8,035 bases of DNA from an uncultured Collinsella sp. (GCA_900551605.1 URWS01000053.1:1-8035); one strand, 5' to 3'. Positions 1 through 6,837 are shown, numbered from the stretch's first letter. The notes: generated from the letters alone by a model not told the origin. Made by a program: numbers and translations.

Positions 1-783
1 TACGTGGGCGAGGACGTGGAGAACATCCTGCTTAAGCTCATCAATGCCGCCGACGGCGATATCGAGCGCGCGCAGGTGGGCATCATCTACGTGGACGAGA
101 TCGACAAGATCGCCCGCAAGGCCGAGAACCTCTCCATCACCCGCGATGTTTCGGGCGAGGGCGTTCAGCAGGCGCTGCTTAAGATCCTTGAGGGCACGGT
201 GGCAAGCGTTCCGCCCACCGGCGGCCGCAAGCATCCCCAACAGGAGCTGCTGCAGATCGACACGACCAACATTCTGTTTATCTGCGGCGGTGCCTTTGTG
301 GGTCTGGACAAGATCATCGCCGATCGCGTGGGCAACAAGGGCGTGGGATTTAACTCCGAGATCGCCGGCCCCACCTCGGTCGACGAGAATGACCTGCTGC
401 GTCAGGTGCTCCCGCAGGACCTCAACGCCTTTGGCATGATCCCCGAGTTTGTGGGACGTACGCCCGTCGTCACCCAGACGCAGGCGCTCGACGAGGACGA
501 CCTGGTGTCGATCCTGACCGAGCCCAAGAACGCCGTGGTGCGTCAGTACCGCAAGATGTTCCAGCTCGAGGACGTTGAGCTTGAGTTTGAGGACGCCGCC
601 CTGCACGAGATCGCCCGCATGGCGCTTGCTCGCAAGACTGGCGCCCGCGGCCTGCGCTCCATCTGCGAGGACGTGCTGCAGCAGACGATGTTCGACCTGC
701 CCAGCGAGGAGGGCGTCACCAAGGTCATCGTGACCGAAGCCTCCGTAAAGGGCGAAGAACAGCCCCAGCGTATCTACGGTTAA
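1..783 (+). CDS. clpX: ATP-dependent Clp protease ATP-binding subunit ClpX, 5'-truncated by window start
   Basis: ClpX is the hexameric AAA+ unfoldase that recognises tagged proteins and threads them into the ClpP peptidase in the cytoplasm. The reading frame is open from base 1, and the first codons (YVGEDVEN) are the end of the GYVG pore-1 loop, so the zinc-binding domain and Walker A lie before the window. Visible in order: Walker B ([11 protein letters not shown], bases about 79-111), the pore-2 RKH loop (GGRKHPQQE, about 220-246), a VGF tripeptide at 343-351 in the place of the ClpP-docking IGF loop, the IPEFVGR box, and the sensor-2 motif GARGLRSI (about 637-660). About 260 residues remain of a family length near 420. 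The C-terminus looks complete and is followed by an intrinsic terminator. No broken motif was seen. The identity is very secure. Confidence 0.97.
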   Translation, partial: YVGEDVENILLKLINAADGDIERAQVGIIYVDEIDKIARKAENLSITRDVSGEGVQQALLKILEGTVASVPPTGGRKHPQQELLQIDTTNILFICGGAFVGLDKIIADRVGNKGVGFNSEIAGPTSVDENDLLRQVLPQDLNAFGMIPEFVGRTPVVTQTQALDEDDLVSILTEPKNAVVRQYRKMFQLEDVELEFEDAALHEIARMALARKTGARGLRSICEDVLQQTMFDLPSEEGVTKVIVTEASVKGEEQPQRIYG

Positions 784-804
784 ACCAGCCTAAAACGTGT
801 TTGC

Positions 805-845
805 AAATAGCCTCTGACCATCAGCGGTCGGAGGCTATTTTATAT
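805..845 (+). terminator. Intrinsic terminator after clpX
   Basis: Arms 806-819 and 826-839 form a 14-bp stem with one G-T wobble around a six-base loop (ATCAGC), and A805-T840 can extend it. A short T-rich tail (TTTTATATAT) follows. It begins 22 bases after the clpX stop, so it separates clpX from valS. Confidence 0.85.
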
Positions 846-869
846 ATACGCAATAACCCCAACTACCTG

Positions 870-878
870 TGCTATTCT
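870..878 (+). promoter_or_regulatory. Candidate extended -10 promoter for valS
   Basis: TG at 870-871 followed by one base and TATTCT at 873-878 fits an extended -10 box. No convincing -35 hexamer lies 16-18 bases upstream. If real, transcription would start near 885, giving a leader of about 185 nt that contains the whole hairpin element at 935-1049. It is supported mainly by its place between the clpX terminator and valS. Confidence 0.35.
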
Positions 879-934
879 GTGTGTTTGTTTAAGCCTCGGC
901 AAAGTCAATTCAGACTGAAGTAATCGATACCTAA

Positions 935-1049
935 GGGGAGGAATGTAGGCCCGATTTTCGTAGATTCCGCACGAGCCGAAGACCGCTTAATGTGGTCTTC
1001 GAGCAGCCCAGGACCTGACCGAGCGAAAATCGGGCCTACATTCCTCCCC
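935..1049 (+). repeat. Palindromic element, copy 1 (valS leader)
   Basis: The outer arms 935-960 and 1024-1049 are a perfect 26-bp inverted repeat. Between them a second hairpin has a 10-bp stem (977-986 with 992-1001, one G-T wobble) and the loop TTAAT. Positions 965-1001 match the minus strand of 3826-3862 at 34 of 37 bases, so this is a repeat family. All three differences lie in the inner stem and keep pairing. No T-tract follows, so it is not a plain terminator. It ends 20 bases before the valS start codon. It could be a structured RNA of the valS leader or a small non-autonomous mobile element; the sequence alone does not decide. Confidence 0.85.
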
Positions 1050-1057
1050 GGCGGGAC

Positions 1058-1065
1058 AGGGAGAG
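1058..1065 (+). promoter_or_regulatory. valS ribosome binding site
   Basis: AGGGAGAG lies a few bases before ATG 1070 and favours that start over the in-frame ATG three codons later (1079). The sequence CTCCC at 1044-1048, at the end of the upstream hairpin arm, is complementary to GGGAG at 1059-1063, so the site could be masked if the outer hairpin were opened. Confidence 0.7.
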
Positions 1066-1069
1066 ATAT

Positions 1070-3766
1070 ATGGAAGAGATGCCCAAGAACTACGATCCGT
1101 CGACCAACGAGCCGGCGATTCTGCAGAAGTGGCTCGACGGCGGCTACTATAAGCGCCGTGAGGGCGTGGGCGACTGCACCGTCACCATTCCGCCTCCCAA
1201 CGTGACCGGCAAGCTCCACATGGGCCATGCCACCGACGACTCCATCCAGGACGCCATCGTCCGTATGGCCCGCATGCGCGGCAAGTCCACGCGCTGGGTG
1301 CTGGGCACCGATCACGCCGGTATCGCCACGCAGACCAAGGTCGACAAGAAGCTCAAGAGCGAGGGAATCAGCCGCTTGGAGATTGGCCGCGATAAGTTTG
1401 TCGACGCCTGCTGGGATTGGACCCACGAGTACGGCGGCATCATCGTCGAGCAGATCAAGCGCATGGGCTGCTCCGTCGACTTCGACAACGAGCGCTTTAC
1501 CATGGACGAGGACTACGCGCAGGCCGTACGCAAGGTCTTTTGCGACTGGTACCACGACGGCCTGATCTACCGTGGCAAGCGCATCGTCAACTGGTGCCCC
1601 AACTGCACTACCGCTATCTCGGACGACGAGGCTGAGTACAAGGATGAGAAGGGCCTTCTGTGGCACCTGCGCTACCCGCTGACCGAGCCGGTTAACGGCC
1701 AGGACTACATCGTCGTCGCCACCACGCGCCCCGAGACCATGCTCGGCGACACTGGCGTCGCCGTCTCCCCGAAGGACCCCGAGAAGGCCGCCTTCGTGGG
1801 CAAGACCGTCATGCTGCCGATCGTCAACCGCGAGATCCCCATCTTTGAGGATTGGCATGTCGACGCCAACTTCGGTTCCGGCTTCGTTAAGGTCACCCCG
1901 GCCCACGACCCCAATGACTACGCTATGGGTCAGGCCCATGACCTGCCGCAGATCAACATCTTCGACGAGCACGCGGTGGTCGTTGAGGGCTACGGCGAGT
2001 TCACCGGCATGAACCGCGACGAGTGCCGCGAGGCCGTCATCAAGTGGTTCGAGGAGCACGACCTGCTCGATCACGTCGAGGACCTCGATCACTCCGTCAT
2101 GCACTGCTACCGTTGCGACGCCGCGCTTGAGCCGTGGCTGTCCGAGCAGTGGTTTGTGGCCGTCGACAAGCTCAAGGGGCCGGCGCTCGACGCCGTCAAC
2201 TCCGGCAAGGTCACCTTCCACCCCGCGCGCTGGACGCAGACCTACACCACCTGGATGGAAAACCTCAAGGACTGGTGCATCTCGCGCCAGCTGTGGTGGG
2301 GCCACCGCATCCCTGTGTTCTACTGTGAGGACTGCGGCTGGGAGGACGCCCTTACCGAGGACACCGACGTGTGCCCCAAGTGCGGCGGCCATCACGTGCA
2401 CCAGGACGAGAACGTGCTGGACACCTGGTTCAGCTCGCAGCTGTGGACTTTCGCCACGCAGGGCTGGCCGCAAAAGCCGGAGCTGCTCGAGGGCCATCAC
2501 CCCACGACGGCGCTCGTCACCGCGCGCGACATCATCGCGCTGTGGGTCGCCCGCATGGTCATGAGCTCGCTGTACTTCCTGGACGAGGTGCCGTTTAAGG
2601 ACGTCGTCATCTACCCGACGATCCTTGCCAAGGACGGCAGCCGCATGTCCAAGTCCAAGGGTAACGGCGTTGACCCCATGGACCTCATCGGCATGTACGG
2701 CGCCGACGCCATGCGTTACAACCTGCTGACGCTGTGCACCAACAACCAGGACGTCAAGTTCGATGCGAACATCGACAAGAAGACCAAGAAGCTCATCGAC
2801 AGCCCGCGTACCGACCAAGCCAAGTCATTTGTGACCAAGATCTGGAATGCCAGCCGCTTCCTGCTCATGAACATGGAGGGCTACACGCCCGGCGAGCCCG
2901 TCGTGGAGACGCCAGCAGACGCTTGGATGTTCAGCCGCCTGGCCAAGGCCGTAAAGATGGTCACCGAGGGCATCGAGAATTACACCTTTGGCGACATGGC
3001 CCGCGGTGTGCAGCAGTTCTTCTGGAACGAGGTCTGCGACTGGTACGTCGAGGTCACCAAGGCCCGCCTGAAGGGCGAGGGCCGTCTGCAGGCGCAGCGC
3101 AACCTGATTTTTGTGCTCGATACCTCCATTCGCCTGATGCACCCGCTTATGCCGTTTGTCACCGAGGAGATCTGGGACAACATGCCGGCGAGCGTGCTCG
3201 ATCTGGACGCCGAGGGCAACGTTGACCGTGCCGAGGCGCTCATGATCGCCAAGTGGCCGGAGCCCGCCGACTACGTCAAGTACGTCGACGAGGACGCTGA
3301 GCGCGCGTTTGAGCTGTGCCGCACCGTCGTTTCCGCCGCCCGCGCCACGCGTTCGCGTTATCGCTTGAGCCCCAAGGCCGAGCTCGACGTGGTCGTGCGC
3401 GCCGGTGCCGAGGACATCGAGAAGCTCGAGAGCCTGCGCTCCACGATTGAGCCGCTGGCCAACACTTCCTCGCTGGTCATGGGCACCGACGTTGAGAAGC
3501 CTGCCGCGAGCATCGCCGTGGTCGATAGCGGCGTCGAGGTCTTTGTGGTGCTCGAGGGCAAGGTCGATCTTTCGGCCGAGAAGGCGCGTCTTGAGAAGGA
3601 GATCGCCGCGGCGCAGAAGGAGCTCGCCGGCTGCGAGAAGACGCTTGCAAACGAGGGCTTTGTGGCCAAGGCCGCGCCCGCGGTGGTCCAGAAGAAGAGG
3701 GACCGTGCAGCTGAGCTCAAGGAGATCCTGGCGGCGCTTACCTCGCAGGTTGCTGACTTCTCGTAG
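1070..3766 (+). CDS. valS: Valine--tRNA ligase (ValRS)
   Basis: This class I synthetase charges tRNA-Val with valine in the cytoplasm and hydrolyses mischarged Thr-tRNA-Val. At 898 residues it has the normal bacterial length. The HIGH-type motif is HMGHA (residues 50-54) after PPPNVTGKL. The CP1 editing domain includes VATTRPETMLGDTG (about 216-229) and AHDPNDY (about 278-284). WCISRQLWWGHRIP (402-415) is typical of ValRS. A CxxC pair (C419/C422, C435/C438) looks like a zinc knuckle. The KMSKS loop reads RMSKS (525-529). An anticodon-binding helical domain follows, and from about residue 832 a Lys/Glu-rich coiled coil, the tRNA-binding arm specific to ValRS. No T-box leader was recognised although many Gram-positive valS genes have one. 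A hairpin repeat occupies the leader instead. The start is set by the AGGGAG site just upstream. Confidence 0.98.
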   Translation: MEEMPKNYDPSTNEPAILQKWLDGGYYKRREGVGDCTVTIPPPNVTGKLHMGHATDDSIQDAIVRMARMRGKSTRWVLGTDHAGIATQTKVDKKLKSEGISRLEIGRDKFVDACWDWTHEYGGIIVEQIKRMGCSVDFDNERFTMDEDYAQAVRKVFCDWYHDGLIYRGKRIVNWCPNCTTAISDDEAEYKDEKGLLWHLRYPLTEPVNGQDYIVVATTRPETMLGDTGVAVSPKDPEKAAFVGKTVMLPIVNREIPIFEDWHVDANFGSGFVKVTPAHDPNDYAMGQAHDLPQINIFDEHAVVVEGYGEFTGMNRDECREAVIKWFEEHDLLDHVEDLDHSVMHCYRCDAALEPWLSEQWFVAVDKLKGPALDAVNSGKVTFHPARWTQTYTTWMENLKDWCISRQLWWGHRIPVFYCEDCGWEDALTEDTDVCPKCGGHHVHQDENVLDTWFSSQLWTFATQGWPQKPELLEGHHPTTALVTARDIIALWVARMVMSSLYFLDEVPFKDVVIYPTILAKDGSRMSKSKGNGVDPMDLIGMYGADAMRYNLLTLCTNNQDVKFDANIDKKTKKLIDSPRTDQAKSFVTKIWNASRFLLMNMEGYTPGEPVVETPADAWMFSRLAKAVKMVTEGIENYTFGDMARGVQQFFWNEVCDWYVEVTKARLKGEGRLQAQRNLIFVLDTSIRLMHPLMPFVTEEIWDNMPASVLDLDAEGNVDRAEALMIAKWPEPADYVKYVDEDAERAFELCRTVVSAARATRSRYRLSPKAELDVVVRAGAEDIEKLESLRSTIEPLANTSSLVMGTDVEKPAASIAVVDSGVEVFVVLEGKVDLSAEKARLEKEIAAAQKELAGCEKTLANEGFVAKAAPAVVQKKRDRAAELKEILAALTSQVADFS

Positions 3767-3774
3767 GCGTTACT

Positions 3775-3896
3775 GGGGGACGCGGTTTGGGGCATTGCTC
3801 GCTACTGCGGACAGTCCTGCTCGCACGAAGGCCACATTAAGTGGCCTTCGGCTCGTGCGGAACTTGTATCGAGCAAAGCCCCAAACCGCTCCCACA
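3775..3896 (-). repeat. Palindromic element, copy 2 (valS-folC gap, inverted)
   Basis: This is the same family as the valS leader element, read on the minus strand. The inner hairpin is a perfect 10-bp stem (3826-3835 with 3841-3850) around a five-base loop, and the conserved block is 3826-3862. The outer arms pair as 3782-3793 with 3878-3889 (12 perfect bp, GCGGTTTGGGGC) and 3795-3801 with 3870-3876, with one A-A mismatch between and a less regular G/C-rich end. The arm sequence matches copy 1 at only about half its positions, yet pairing within the copy is kept. It starts nine bases after the valS stop. There is no T-tract after the stem. Confidence 0.85.
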
Positions 3897-3987
3897 GCGG
3901 TTACGGGGGCGTCCGCTGCCTGGTGGGGCCACTGAGTTGTGGCCTTGAGGTCGCTGCAAAGCGGTGTTTGGCTGATATTTTGAATGG
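3886..3987 (+). other. Small hairpins between valS and folC
   Basis: Three short hairpins follow one another. CCGCT/AGCGG occupies 3886-3900 with a five-base loop and overlaps the right arm of the repeat, so the two folds exclude each other. GGCCAC/GTGGCC occupies 3927-3944 with loop TGAGTT. CGCT/AGCG occupies 3952-3963 around GCAA, a GNRA-type tetraloop. TG then TATTTT at 3973-3981 could be an extended -10 for folC but lacks a -35. I recognise no known riboswitch here, and the folds may be chance in GC-rich DNA. Confidence 0.35.
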
Positions 3988-4020
3988 GAGGGGCTCGTTG
4001 TTTTTGATGGGCCTCTTTTT
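3988..4020 (+). terminator. Possible terminator or leader hairpin before folC
   Basis: GAGG at 3988-3991 can pair with CCTC at 4012-4015, followed by T at 4016-4020. The stem is short and the inner pairing poor, with a loop of about 20 bases. It would end valS read-through just before folC. Given the close valS-folC linkage it may only attenuate or may not act at all. Confidence 0.3.
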
Positions 4021-4025
4021 ATGTT

Positions 4026-4031
4026 GAGGGG
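4026..4031 (+). promoter_or_regulatory. folC ribosome binding site (decides the start)
   Basis: GAGGGG lies 10 bases before ATG 4042. The upstream in-frame ATG at 4021 has only CTCTTTTT before it and no purine-rich site, so 4042 is the better start. Confidence 0.7.
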
Positions 4032-4041
4032 ACTTTGGTTT

Positions 4042-5385
4042 ATGCCTAAGCGTTCTGGGTTGTATTCGGTGCCGTTTGAGGTTCCGGAGCTTTCTTTTGA
4101 TGAGGCCGTTGCGCTTGCGGCCGATACGGGCAAGATTGCGCGTTATTCTACGCCGTTACTCGAGACTGTTGTCGAGATGCTCGATGAACTTGGTCGTCCT
4201 GACGAGTTCTATGATTGCGTCCAGATTGCCGGAACCAATGGAAAGACCTCGACGACGCGGTTCTCGGCTGCCATTTTGCGTGGTGAGGGCCTTAAGACGG
4301 CACTCTTTACGTCGCCGCACCTCGTGCGCTATCCCGAGCGCATGGAGATTGACGGCAAGGTCGTCTCTGACGAGGTCTTTGCCCACGGTGTCTCCGCGGC
4401 GTTTGAGGCAGGTCGTCGTCTCAACGCGCGTCGTGAGGCGGCAGGCGAGGAGCTCCGTGCTATTACGCCCTTCGATCTTTTGTCCGTGGCTGGACTGACC
4501 ATGTTTGCCGAGGCTGCGGTGGATGTTGCCGTGCTTGAGGTTGGCATGGGCGGACGTTGGGACGCTACGAGCGCGACCGATCCCGTGGCCGTTGCCATTA
4601 CGGGCATTGGACTCGACCATATGAAGGTCCTTGGCGACACGCTCGAGGCCATTGCGGGGGAGAAGGCTGCGGTTATTAAGCCTGAGCGCCTGGTTGTTTT
4701 GGGCGAGGGCACGCATGAGGCGAGCGTTCAGCGTGTGATGGATGCCCGTTGCCGCAAGTGCGGCGTCGTGCCGCTCGTGGTGAGCCACGCCACGACTAAG
4801 GTGCCGGCGTATGTGGGCGACACGGTTGAGTTTAGCTGCACCACGCCGCGTGCGATCTATACGTCGAGTATGGTCAAGCCGGCCTATCAGCCGCAGAATG
4901 CCGCGTGCGCGATTATGCTATGTGAGGGCTATCTGGGTCGTGAGCTCGATCATGACAAGCTCGATGCGTCGCTTATGGGCTGCCCCACGCCGGGCCGATT
5001 TGATGTGCTGGGAACTGATCCGCTCAAGCTGATCGACGCCTGCCATAACCCCCAGAGCTGCGAGAACTTTGTGAGCGCGCTGGACGAGATCGATCCGTGC
5101 GTGGAGAATCGCCCCACGCTGTTGTGTGCCGCGCTGGCCGATAAGGACGTGGCGGGTATCGTTGACGTTCTTGTTCCGGCGTTCCCCCGCGTGGTCGTGA
5201 CGCAGACCGATTCCGATCGCGCCCTGCCGGCAGAGGAGCTTGCTGCCCTTGTGGACGCCGATAAGCTCGCGGACGTATACCCGAGCGTGTCCGAGGCTCT
5301 CGCTGCCTTCGATGCCGCGGGCGAGTCCTTCGTAGCAGCCGGCACCATCACCCTAGCCGGCGAAGTAGCCGGCCTGCTGCGCTAA
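4042..5385 (+). CDS. folC: Bifunctional folylpolyglutamate synthase / dihydrofolate synthase
   Basis: This Mur-ligase-family enzyme adds glutamate to dihydropteroate and extends the polyglutamate tail of folates, using ATP. From ATG 4042 it has 447 residues, normal for the family. Visible motifs: the P-loop GTNGKTST (residues 64-71), TSPHLVRYPERM (about 91-102) of the folate-binding loop, LEVGMGGRWDAT (165-176) with the conserved Glu and Gly-Gly-Arg, the GLDHM box (about 190-194), PGRF (about 317-320), and DACHNP (332-337), which stands for the family's D-x-A-H-N-P and carries the catalytic-domain His. The C-terminal LAGEV resembles the usual family ending. It follows valS on the same strand, a common arrangement, but the two are 275 bases apart with a hairpin element between. 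Third positions in the first third look more T-rich than in valS. A terminator follows the gene. Confidence 0.95.
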   Translation: MPKRSGLYSVPFEVPELSFDEAVALAADTGKIARYSTPLLETVVEMLDELGRPDEFYDCVQIAGTNGKTSTTRFSAAILRGEGLKTALFTSPHLVRYPERMEIDGKVVSDEVFAHGVSAAFEAGRRLNARREAAGEELRAITPFDLLSVAGLTMFAEAAVDVAVLEVGMGGRWDATSATDPVAVAITGIGLDHMKVLGDTLEAIAGEKAAVIKPERLVVLGEGTHEASVQRVMDARCRKCGVVPLVVSHATTKVPAYVGDTVEFSCTTPRAIYTSSMVKPAYQPQNAACAIMLCEGYLGRELDHDKLDASLMGCPTPGRFDVLGTDPLKLIDACHNPQSCENFVSALDEIDPCVENRPTLLCAALADKDVAGIVDVLVPAFPRVVVTQTDSDRALPAEELAALVDADKLADVYPSVSEALAAFDAAGESFVAAGTITLAGEVAGLLR

Positions 5386-5400
5386 CCCATCCCCTCATCA

Positions 5401-5465
5401 GTTGCGGTGAAATACGGACTGTTTTACAAGTCAGAAGCCTCAAACGGTCCGTATATCACCGCAAC
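5401..5465. repeat. Long hairpin repeat B, copy 1
   Basis: Arms 5401-5424 (starts GTTGCGGTGAAATACGGAC) and 5442-5465 are complementary over 24 bp apart from one G-T wobble and one A-A mismatch, around a loop of about 17 bases. Nearly identical arms recur at 6938-7004. It lies 15 bases after the folC stop and just ahead of the T-rich terminator. It has no T-tract of its own, so it is better seen as a dispersed palindromic repeat than as the terminator. Confidence 0.85.
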
Positions 5466-5467
5466 TC

Positions 5468-5498
5468 AAAAGCAGTCAATTTGGGACGGGGCTTTTTT
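5468..5498 (+). terminator. folC terminator carrying a shared 21-nt sequence
   Basis: AAAAGC at 5468-5473 can pair with GCTTTT at 5491-5496, and the sequence ends in six T. The 21 bases 5478-5498 (core TTGGGACGGGGCT) recur on the minus strand at 7036-7056 with one difference, again just past the end of a gene and in that gene's sense orientation. This supports a terminator role despite the short stem. Confidence 0.5.
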
Positions 5499-5529
5499 GG
5501 CTGCCCTGTGCCCCGAGTTGACTCGCTTG

Positions 5530-5687
5530 CCACGAAATGGGCCTATCTACTACGTTTGACCGGTTGCCCTCGACCACACGGAACATTGCGAAATTAAAAC
5601 CGCAGGTAGACGGCTTGCGGGTTTTGCGAAAACCCGGTTATGGTCGACCCATGCGGGTTAAACGTAGTAGATAGCCCGTTTTCGTGG
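5530..5687. repeat. 158-nt nested inverted-repeat element D
   Basis: The outer arms 5530-5561 and 5656-5687 match at 28 of 32 positions, and one further pair is a G-T wobble. They share CTATCTACTACGTTT. Inside, TCGACCA (5570-5576) pairs with TGGTCGA (5641-5647). A perfect 8-bp stem (5618-5625 with 5629-5636, loop GCG) competes with a second pairing of AAAACCGC (5596-5603) to 5617-5625. It contains no plausible ORF. It lies in the convergent gap between folC and the peptidase. It could be a MITE-like element or a structured RNA. Confidence 0.8.
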
Positions 5688-5700
5688 TGCGACGTAATCG

Positions 5701-5735
5701 CAATGTGACAAAGGGACTGTCCCTTTGTCACATTG
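5701..5735. repeat. Perfect 35-nt interrupted palindrome E
   Basis: Bases 5701-5717 are the exact reverse complement of 5719-5735 around a single central base. The core reads AAAGGGACtGTCCCTTT. It ends one base before the minus-strand peptidase stop codon. No T-run follows on either strand, so it is not a standard intrinsic terminator. Its place and form resemble REP-like sequences found at gene ends, and it could protect or end the peptidase mRNA. Confidence 0.8.
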
Positions 5736-5736
5736 G

Positions 5737-6825
5737 CTAGTCTAGGCGGAATGGGTCGTGGGGGTAGGCGTTGAGAATCTCGACGCCGGACTCGGTAACC
5801 AGGGCAAGGTCCTCGATGCGGACGCCGGTGCGGCCGGGGAGGTAGATGCCCGGCTCGATAGAGAACGTCATGCCCGGCTCTACGACCTGTTTGTTGACAA
5901 GCGAGACGTCGCCCGGCTCGTGGTCCTGCAGACCGATCGAGTGGCCCAGGCGGTGCGTAAAGTACTGCCCATAGCCCGCGCCCTCAATCACGTCGCGCGC
6001 AGCACGGTCCAGGTCGCACATGCGCACGCCTGGTGCTATGAGCGCCTCGGCGGCCTCGTTGGCGCGGCGCACGATGTCGTAGATGCGTGCCGTCTCCTCG
6101 TCCGGCTCGCCCCAAAAGAACGTGCGTGTCATGTCCGAGCAGTAGTTGCAGCGGCGTCCGCCAATGTCGAAAAGTACCACGTCGCCGCGCTTGAGTACGG
6201 TGTCGTCAGGCTCGTGGTGCGGGTCGCCGGCGTTGGCGCCAAAGCTTACGATGGGCGGAAAGCTAAAGCCCTCGCAGCCGTGATTGCGGTACAGACCGAG
6301 CATCTGGTCGGCAATTTCGCGCTCCGTTACGCCCTCGTGGACGAGCTTGATGGCGTCGGACATCACGGCGTCGTTAGCGGCCGAGGACGCGCGCATTAGC
6401 TCCTGCTCGGCTTCGTCCTTGTGGGCGCGTGCGACGGTGACGGCAAAGTCGCCCAGGAAGAACTCGCTTGCGGCGTGACGATCCATAAGGGGCATCAAAA
6501 AGCCGGAGCGCATAACGGTGTCGATGCCGAGTGGTTTGGTCGGATCGACCTCGCGAGCGATGGCGTCGGTCACGACGTCGGTATCGGTGTGGTAGGCCAC
6601 GCGGGCATTGTCGTACTCGGGCAGCTGATGCAGGGCGTTGACCAGGATCACGGGCTCGCTACCGCGTGCGAGCAGCACGCCACAAAAACGCTCGAACATA
6701 TCGGCATAAAAGCCGGTCAGGTAATAAATCGACCACGGGTCGTTTACGAGCAGCTGCGCGCCGGGGTGCTGGGCCTCGAGCGCATCGAGCACGCGCGCCA
6801 TGCGCTGGTCATCGACATGTGCCAT
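5737..6825 (-). CDS. M24-family Xaa-Pro dipeptidase/aminopeptidase
   Basis: This metallopeptidase is predicted to cleave peptides with proline in the second position, in the cytoplasm (no signal peptide). It has 362 residues from the ATG at 6825. Residues 1 to about 130 form a creatinase-type N-terminal domain, followed by the pita-bread catalytic domain. The five metal ligands are visible: Asp220 in FDIGGR, Asp231 in SDMTRT, His295 in GHSIGLQDHEPG, Glu324 in SIEPGIY and Glu338 in RIED. His203/His204 in GDPHHEP are the usual active-site histidines. The family also includes PepP, PepQ and non-peptidase relatives, so the exact substrate is open. The start is fixed by AAAGGA six bases upstream rather than the ATG 16 codons earlier. 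It converges with folC and is flanked on both sides by hairpin repeats, which suggests a one-gene unit. Confidence 0.93.
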   Translation of the reverse strand: MAHVDDQRMARVLDALEAQHPGAQLLVNDPWSIYYLTGFYADMFERFCGVLLARGSEPVILVNALHQLPEYDNARVAYHTDTDVVTDAIAREVDPTKPLGIDTVMRSGFLMPLMDRHAASEFFLGDFAVTVARAHKDEAEQELMRASSAANDAVMSDAIKLVHEGVTEREIADQMLGLYRNHGCEGFSFPPIVSFGANAGDPHHEPDDTVLKRGDVVLFDIGGRRCNYCSDMTRTFFWGEPDEETARIYDIVRRANEAAEALIAPGVRMCDLDRAARDVIEGAGYGQYFTHRLGHSIGLQDHEPGDVSLVNKQVVEPGMTFSIEPGIYLPGRTGVRIEDLALVTESGVEILNAYPHDPFRLD

Positions 6826-6831
6826 GAAACA

Positions 6832-6837
6832 TCCTTT
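6832..6837 (-). promoter_or_regulatory. Peptidase ribosome binding site (decides the start)
   Basis: On the minus strand AAAGGA lies six bases before the ATG at 6825-6823. The longer in-frame start at 6873 would add an unconserved-looking MPGMGYHGG stretch and would run through a repeat, so it was not used. Confidence 0.75.

Noticed and set aside
909..919. TTCAG-A-CTGAA palindrome upstream of valS as an operator
   Set aside because: It is only five bases per arm, is not repeated, and has no clear position relative to a firm promoter.
880..1069. T-box riboswitch in the valS leader
   Set aside because: I could not find the conserved T-box sequence or a specifier stem; the space is taken by the repeat element.
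905..2818. A 637-codon open frame on the minus strand opposite valS
   Set aside because: It runs antisense to a certain valS gene, has the Val/Leu/His/Asp-rich low-complexity look of a GC-driven shadow frame, and shows no domain.
4021..4041. Longer folC start at ATG 4021
   Set aside because: No ribosome site precedes it; the T-run of a possible terminator does. GAGGGG fits ATG 4042.
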